Positions 56,901 through 64,000 of a stretch of DNA of 64,000 nucleotides are shown one piece after another. The position numbers were made by a program, and so were the translations under genes. Numbering within the stretch: position 1 is the stretch's first letter; the number at the start of each line of letters is the position of its first letter. The stretch covers positions 12,832,041 through 12,896,040 of the forward strand of contig CM026565.1 of the NCBI GenBank assembly GCA_015143295.1, given 5' to 3'. Under the pieces are notes generated by a model, which saw nothing but the letters and a program-made list of their open reading frames with translations, did not search any database and was not told the DNA's origin. The stretch comes from Tetracentron sinense. Its lineage: Eukaryota > Streptophyta > Magnoliopsida > Trochodendrales > Trochodendraceae.

Positions 56901-59900
56901 GTTCGTTTCCCCGATTTTGGCACCGAGAGGCTCGAAATCCATACTTACAAAGTATACTTCGGCCTAAACCTAGAAACGCGTACCAAATCCAAATCGGGGA
57001 TCGGATGTTGATGTCATTTCTTCTAACGCATATATTTTAACCCTTCCTAAATGTGGGAAATCATTTCAATGGAATCTAAGGTCGTTTATCCGACTTGGGT
57101 TCGGAGAGCCCTAAAATTCGTACTTAGAAAGTAGACTTTGGCCAAAACCTAAAACCACACACCAAATCCGAACCTGTGATTGGATTTCACTGTCATTTGA
57201 TTTAACATATGTATTTTTCTCCAACCTAAGTGTGGGAATTCTTTTTGTTGGAATCCAAGGTCGTTTGCCTGATTTAAGCACCGAGAGGCCAAAATGCTTA
57301 CTTAGAAAGTATACTTCGGCCTAAATGTACAAAAGCGCACCAATTCCAACCCAGGGGTTAGATTTTGATGTCGTTGCTTCTAACGCCTATATTTTGACCA
57401 AGCCTGAGCGTGGGAATTCATTTCGATGGAATCCGAGTTCGTTTCCCCGATTTTGGCACCGAGAGGCTCAAAATCCATACTTAGAAAGTATACTTTGGCC
57501 TAAACCTATAAACAAGAACCAAATAAAACCTGTGATCGGACTTAAATGTCATTTGATTTAATGCGTGTATTTTGATGAAGCCTAAGTGTGGGAATTCATT
57601 TCGATAGAATCCGAGGTCGCTTTCCCGATTTGGGTACCGAGAGGACGAAATCCATAATTAGAAAGTATACTTGGTCCTAAACCTAAAAAATTGCAACACA
57701 TTCAGACCGGTGGTCGGATTTTGATGTCGTTTCTTCTAATGTGAATATTTTGACCCATTCTAAGTGTGGGAATTCGTTTCGAAGGAATCCGAGTTCGTTT
57801 GCCTGATTTGGGCTCTAACAGGCCGAAATACATACTTATAAAGTATACTTCGGCCTAAACGTAAAAAAGATCACCAATTCTGAACCAACTTCTAACACTT
57901 GTATTTCGACCAAACCTAAGTGTGGGAATTTGTTTCGATGGAATCCAAGGTCGTTTCCCCGATTTGGGCAACCGAGAGGCTCGAAATCCATACTTAGAAA
58001 GTATACTTCGGCCTAAACCTACAAATGCACACCAAATCCAAACCGAGGGTCGGATTTTGATGTCATTTCTTCTAATGTGGGTATTTTGACCCAATCTAAG
58101 TGTGGGAATTCGTTTCGATGGAATCCGAGGTCGTTTGCTGATTTGAGCACTGAGAGGCCGAAATGCATACTTAGAAAGTATACTTTGGTCTAAACGTACA
58201 AAAGCGCACCAATTCCAAACCGGGGGTCAGATTTTGATGTCATTGCTTCTAACGTCTGTATTTCAACCAAACCTAATTCTGGGAATTCATTTCGATGGAA
58301 TCCGAGGTCGTTTGTCCGATATAGGCACCGAGAGGCACGAAATTCATACTTAGAAAGTATACTTCGGCTTAAACCTATGTACGCGCAACAACTCAAAACC
58401 TGTGATTGGATTTCATTGTCATTTGATTTAACACGTGTATTTCAATCCAACCTAATTGTGGGAATTCGTTTCGATGGAATCCGAGGTCGTTTGCCCGATT
58501 TAAGCACCGAGAGGCTGAAATCTATACTTAGAAAGTATACTTCGTCCGACATGTAAAAATAGTGCACCAATTCCAAATCAGGGTCGAAAGTCCATGTCAT
58601 TTCTTTAAAGCTGACATTTCAACCAAACCAGTGTGTGGGAATTTGTTTTGATAGAATCTGATGTCGTTTCCCCGATTTGGGCACCGAGAGGCTCGAAATC
58701 TATACTAAGAAAGTACACTTCGGCCTAAACCTACAAACGCGCACCAAATCCAAATCGGGGATCAAATCTCGATGTCGTTTCTTCTCACATGTGTCTTTTA
58801 ATGCAACCTAAGTGGGGGAAATCGTTTCGATGGAATTTGAGGTCGTTTGTCCGATTTGGGCAGCGAGAGCCCCGAAATTCGTACTTAAAAAGTATACTTT
58901 GGCCTAAACCTATAAACAGGCACCGTATCCGAACTTGCGATCCGATCTTGATGTCATTTGAATGAACACTTGTATTTTGATGAAGCCTAAGTGTGGGAAT
59001 TCATTTCAATAGAATCTGAGGTCGCTTGCACGATTTGGGTAGCGAGAGGCCGAAATCTATAATTAGAAAGTATACTTCATCCTAAACCTAAAAAAGTGCA
59101 CCACAGTAAGACCGGGGGTCGGATTTTGATGTTGTTTCTTCTAATCTGGGTATTTCGATCCAATCTAAGTGTGAGAATTCGTTTCAATGGAATCCGAGTT
59201 CGTTTGCCCAATTTGGGCTCCGACAGGCCGAAATACATACTTAGAAAGTATACTTCGGCCTAAACGTAAAAAAGATCACCAATTCTGAACAGAGTGTCAG
59301 ATTTCGACGTCATTTCTTCTAACACCTGTATTTCGAAAAAACTTAAGTGTGGGAATTTGTTTCGAAGGAATCCAAAGTCGTTTCCCCGATTTGGGCAACA
59401 GGGAGGCTCGAAATCCATACATAGAAAGTATACTTCAGCCTAAACCTACAAACGCACACCAAATACAAACCGAGGGTCAGATTTCGATGTCATTTCTTCT
59501 AACGCTTGTATTTTGACCCAACCTAAGTGTGGGAAACTGTTTCAGTAGAATCCGAGGTTGTTGATCTGATTTGGGTACCGAGAGCCTCGAAATTCGTACT
59601 TAGAAAGTAGACTTTGGCCAAAACCTATAAACGTGCACATAATCCGAATTTATGATCGGATTTCACTGTCATTTGAATTAACGTGTGTATTTCTCTCCAA
59701 CCTAAGCGTGGGAATTCGTTTCGATGGAATCTGAGGTCGTTTGCCTGATTTGAGCGCAGAGAGACCGAAATGCATACTTAGAAAGTATACTTCGGCCTAA
59801 ACGTACAAAAGCGTACCAATTCCAACCCGGGGGTCAGATTTTGATGTCGTTGCTTCTAACGCCTGTATTTCAAGCAAACCTAAGCGTGTGAATTCATTTC

Positions 59901-60572
59901 GATGGAATCCGAGTTCGTTTCCCCGATTTTGGTACCGAGAGGCTCGAAATCCATACTTAAAAAGTATACTTCGGCATAAACCTAGCAACGTGCACCAAAT
60001 CCAAATTGGGGATCAAATTTTGATGCCATTTCTTCTAACGCATGTATTTTGATCCATCCTAAATATGGGAAATCGTTTCGATGGAATCTGAGGTCTTTTG
60101 TCCGATGTGGGCACCGAGAGGCACGAAATTCGTACTTAGAAAGTATACTTCGTCTTAAACCTATATACGTGCAACAAACGTAAACCTGTTATTGGATTTT
60201 GATGTCATTTGATTTAACGCTTGTATTTCAATCCAACCAAAGTGTGGGAATTCGTTTTGATGGAATCCGAGGTCGTTTGCCCAATTTAAGCACTGAGAGG
60301 CCGAAATCCATACTTATAAAGTATACTTCGGCCAAAACGTAAAAAAAGTGCACAAATTCCAGACTAGGGGTCGGAATTCCATGTCGTTTCTTTAAATGCT
60401 GAAATTTCTACCAAACCTGAGTGTGGGAATTTGATTCGATAGAATCCGAGGTCGTTTCCCCGATATGGGCACCGAGAGGCTCGAAATCCATACTAAAAAA
60501 GTGTACTTTGGCCTCAACCTACAAACGCGCACCAAATCCAAACCGGGGTCAAATCTCGCTACGGTTTCTTCT
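44937..60572. repeat. Satellite array, main block: ~179-bp monomers in a 10-monomer higher-order repeat
   Basis: About 87 monomers. Anchor positions at 45112, 45291, 45470, 45648, 45826, 46001, 46180, 46359, 46537 and 46716 give steps of mostly 178-179 bp. About ten monomer variants recur in fixed order. A diagnostic variant (TATGTACGTGCAACAAATCC) occurs at 46814, 48596, 48774, 51269, 52519, 52697, 54462, 56077, 58376 and 60162. The steps equal about 10, 1, 14, 7, 1, 10, 9, 13 and 10 monomers. Nearly every monomer has ACTTAGAAAGTATACTTCGG with the palindrome AAGTATACTT. Open frames on both strands here (up to 170 aa) follow from the repeat and are not genes. Length and organisation resemble plant centromeric satellites. 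Confidence 0.93.
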
Positions 60573-62764
60573 TGAAAGTATCCCTCTTTTTAATTTTAGA
60601 AACACAGTTCTTGGGGGGCATACATCAAATCTCAAGATCTGACTAAGATTCTAATTGATTTTATTCAATGAAGGTTTGAAATCGCAATCACCTTTGCGAC
60701 TTTGAAATTGTTAAATCAAATCTACATTAGAACAGTACTCCTGAAACTTTACAAGTGTCAAGTCTCCTGTCGATTCACACGAACCTTCTTTTTCCTTTAA
60801 AGCTTTCTCTAATGGAAGCTATATGGCCCTTCCAAATTTCCAGCTCTAGGAATCTTGAATAAAAGATCCAATCTTTATTATCAAGAACTTTTCTTGATGA
60901 TTAAGATCCTTGATTTTCTTCTTCTTGATTATTCAAAACTTAGAACATACAAGAGAAGAAAGGGAAGAGGGATGACCGTACACAACTAGAGAGAGGGCTG
61001 GGTGTGAGATTTGAGGATAGGGGAGTGGTTTCCAAATCTGGAAATTCTGGAAAATTAAATAATGTCCAAAGCCTTGGACGTCCATCCCTCTTTATAGGCT
61101 TTTTTGGTTGCTTGCAACCAAAGTTTTCTAATCCTTATCCAATAAGGATACCTCAATTAGTTTCCTATTTGGTTTCTCCATAATTAATTAGGAATAATCA
61201 AAATAGAAACTAATCTCATCCATTAGTGTCCAACTAATCTTATCCTTATCCTAATCCAATTAGGATTCCTTGATTAGTAAGAAACTAATAGACTCCTTGT
61301 CCAACAAGGAATCTTTAATTAGTAACTAACTCTAACTAACTAACTAACCTTATCCAATAAGGATACTAGCTATTAGATACTAATTAAATAATAATAACAA
61401 TTATTATTATTAATACCTCCATGAAGTGGGCGTCCCACCCTAGGTGGGCCCCACTCCACACGCCCCCAATGGGTTTCACAAGCCCTTAGGTCAATTTTTT
61501 GATCTTTTATCATATTTCCCAATGTGTCCTACCCATTTGGTTTTTCACATCCAATGTGATTCCACCTTCTAGAGCTTCACTATACCATATAGTGATTACT
61601 AAGAGAAATTAATTAATTTAATTAATAATTAAATTAAATACTTTAAGAAGGTCCTTATGTGTGGAATCTAAAGGGATCTCGTATTTCCGGTTGTGGGACC
61701 AAGTACTCAACCTTTTTGGTTAAAGCATTGTTACTAGGAAACACCTTTCCTACACTCCATTAGGATTATAGAATTTTATCTATATCCCTGGACTTCCACC
61801 AATCACAATTAATGTCCATTAACACAATGTGATTAACCTCCAGAAATTAGAGAATTGCTTGTAAGTACCATCTCACAATATATTTACAAATAAATCCTTC
61901 CACATTCCAATATCACTTGTAAGCTTCCGGGATTGGAACAATTCCACTGTCTTAGTCCCTAGCTTATGAATAGAACCCTTTCTCATGATTACTTTTTCAT
62001 TGAACTGAACCTCCAAAACACTTTCGAAGAAACATTAAAAAAAGAACTGACATATATATATATATATATATACTTTTCCATATTGAAAATATCAACTTCG
62101 ATAAAGACCATTTTACAGAAAAGCACCAGTACTGGATTTAACAGTTCAGTTCAACAAGTATCACCTTGATATCATTATCTCTAATTAAGGAGTTGTGGAT
62201 TCCTTATTGAGTGTTTACACACTTCTCCAAACATTGTGTACATGACCCAACGTACCCAGAGTTAGTCTTGTGTATTGGACATTGCCGATTGGCAAATCAA
62301 AGTCATATAGACAGATGTCTAAGAAGATGTTAACCTCTCAGGTCTAAGGACAATTTGTCAAATGGATAATCCTAATACAATCTGATAGTGTATTCCATAG
62401 GGTATCCACTAATGACCCTGTTCAGTATTATGTACTTGCTACATATACTCACATGTTAGTCAAGAGTTACCACTCTTTGTGAATGAGATTCATCACACTA
62501 TCTCATAGAACTACACATGTGCAAGCCATGATGAAGTACGGCGGCGCCCAACCAGTACTCTAGAGGCTTCGAACAATATTAGGTTTACAAGGAACCGGAA
62601 AATCATATCTCCTCGCAACCTTTGCATGATTTTCCTACAATGTTACCTATGGAACTTTATGTCTTCATCATATGAGACAGTAATTAATATAAATACCCTT
62701 TATAGTTGGTTGTGTGAACATAAAAAAGTCTCTTATTTGCTTTCGAGGGCATATATGTCCAACA
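60573..62764 (-). mobile_element. Copia-like solo LTR (copy 2)
   Basis: The minus-strand start is TGTTGGACATATATGCCCTC (from 62764) and the end is ...AGGGATACTTTCA (60573), 2192 bp. It is flanked by CTTCT at 60568-60572 and 62765-62769. The satellite continues across it (TTTCTTCT then AACGCGTG). Homologous to 37449-44936. A TATAAAGAGGG box on the minus strand lies at 61096-61086. No coding region. Confidence 0.92.
62052..62072. repeat. AT dinucleotide microsatellite
   Basis: About ten TA units inside the copia-like LTR; copy 1 has no such run at the matching place. Confidence 0.9.
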
Positions 62765-64000
62765 CTTCTAACGCGTGTCTTTTGACGCAACATAAGTGGG
62801 GGAAATACTTTCGATGGAATTCGAGGTCGTTTGCCTGATTTGAGCACCGAGAGCCCCGAAATTCGTACTTAAAAAATATACTTTGGCCTAAACCTATAAA
62901 CACACACCAAATTTGAACTTGCGATCCGATTTCGATGTCATTTGATTTAACGTGTGTATTTTGATCAAGCCTAAGTGTGGGAATTCATTTCGATAGAATC
63001 CGAAGTCGCTTGCCCGATTTGGGCACCGAGAGGCCGAAATCCATAATTAGAAAGGATACTTCGTCCTAAACCTAAAAAAGTGCACCACATTCAAACCGGG
63101 GGTCGGATTTCGATGTCATTACTTCTAACGCCTATGTTTCAACCAAACCTAAGTGTGGGAATTAGTTTCGATGGAATCCGAGGTCGTTTCCCCGATTTGG
63201 ACAACCGTGAGGCTCGACATCCATCCTTAGAGAGTATACTTCGGCCTAAACCTACAAACACACACCAAATCCAAACCGATGGTCGGATTTCGATGACATT
63301 TCTTCTAACGTGCGTATTTTGACCCAACCTAAGTGTGGGAAATTGTCTCAATAGAATTCGAGGCCGTTTATTCGATTTTCATAACGAGAGCCCCGAAATT
63401 CGTACTTAGAAAGTAGACTTTGGCCAAAACCTATAAACGCGCACCAAATCTGAACCTACGATCGGATTTCACTATCATTTGATTTAACACGTGTATTTCT
63501 CTCCAACCTATGTCTGGGAATTCGTTTGGATGGAATCCGAGGTCGTTTGCTTGATTTGAGCACCGAGAGGCCGAAATGCATACTTAGAAAGTATACTTCG
63601 TCCTAAACGTACAAAAGTGCACCAATTCCAACCCGGTGGTCAGATTTTGATGTCGTTGCTTCTAATGCCTGTATTTCGACCAAACCTGAGTGTGGGAATT
63701 CATTTCGATGGAATCCAAGTTCGTTTCCCCAATTTTGGTACCGAGAGGCTCGAAATCCATACTTAGAAAGTATACTTCTTCCTAAACCTAGAAACACGCA
63801 CCAAATCCAAATCTGGTATCGGTTTTGAAGCCATTTCTTCTAACTCATATATTTTGACCCATCCTAAATGTGGGAAATCGTTTCGATGGAATCCGAGGTC
63901 GTTTGTCCGATTTGGGCACCGAGAGGCACGAAATTCATACTTAGAAAGTATACTACGGCTTAAAACTATGTATGTGGAACAAATCCAAACCTGTGATCAG
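62765..64000. repeat. Satellite array, right block, continuing beyond the window
   Basis: About seven monomers in the same variant order as the main block. The TATGTACGTGCAAC-type variant appears again at 63967. Corrected for the 2.2-kb LTR, this is about nine monomers after the one at 60162. The array runs off the window end. Confidence 0.92.

Noticed and set aside
61966..62169. 67-aa frame in the copia-like LTR
   Set aside because: It runs through a TA microsatellite, is absent from the homologous LTR copy and has no domain.
1..64000. tRNA, rRNA or ordinary host protein genes
   Set aside because: None could be recognised on either strand. All convincing coding similarity is to gag, protease, RT, RNase H, integrase, chromodomain or LINE domains.

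Overview
The window is plant heterochromatin, most likely pericentromeric or centromeric DNA of an angiosperm with a repeat-rich genome. The evidence is nested Ty3/gypsy elements of the plant Tat and Tekay (Del) lineages, a plant L1 LINE with an RNase H domain, long copia-type LTRs, and about 18 kb of a ~179-bp satellite with higher-order organisation. I see no ordinary single-copy host gene, no tRNA and no rRNA.

Layout: (1) 1-23505 is a + strand Tat-type element whose 5' part lies outside the window. Its pol (871-4287) stays in one frame but carries 17 premature stops, and its 3' untranslated region holds tandem repeats. Its 3' LTR (from 8948) is split by a solo LTR (10256-12503, TSD CATGC) and by a complete Tekay-type element (12877-22725, minus strand, TSD CAGTT). 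Another solo LTR (5726-7893, TSD AGCAG) sits in its 3' region. (2) About 23672-36249 is an older minus-strand Tekay-type element. Its left LTR is truncated and holds two more solo LTRs (23777-26010, TSD CAAAC; 26265-29115, TSD TGCTC). Its right LTR ends directly against satellite. (3) 36250-64000 is the satellite array. It is interrupted by two copia-like solo LTRs (37449-44936, TSD GGAAA; 60573-62764, TSD CTTCT). The first contains a 5'-truncated LINE (39544-44822), which contains a further gypsy solo LTR (41953-44257, TSD CATCA). This gives three nesting levels, each with an exact target duplication.

Four things stand out. (a) Both Tekay-type elements carry a short GT-AG intron-like insert (138 and 135 bp) at the same phase-1 position between the Gag zinc knuckle and the protease. 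Each keeps the frame and contains an in-frame stop, so splicing could decide between Gag and Gag-Pol. (b) Eight LTR copies from three diverged LTR families share a short open frame for an acidic peptide (core PWVEEEYVEEP). Differences fall mainly at third codon positions, and the frame follows a hairpin and an acceptor-like GGCAG|G. (c) The same LTR families carry clusters of palindromic CGATCGATCGG-type motifs beside a conserved spacer. (d) The satellite has a predominant 10-monomer (~1.78 kb) higher-order period, with local expansions and contractions and a conserved palindrome AAGTATACTT.

Everything comes from reading the sequence. Family names rest on recognised motifs; no database search or alignment program was run.
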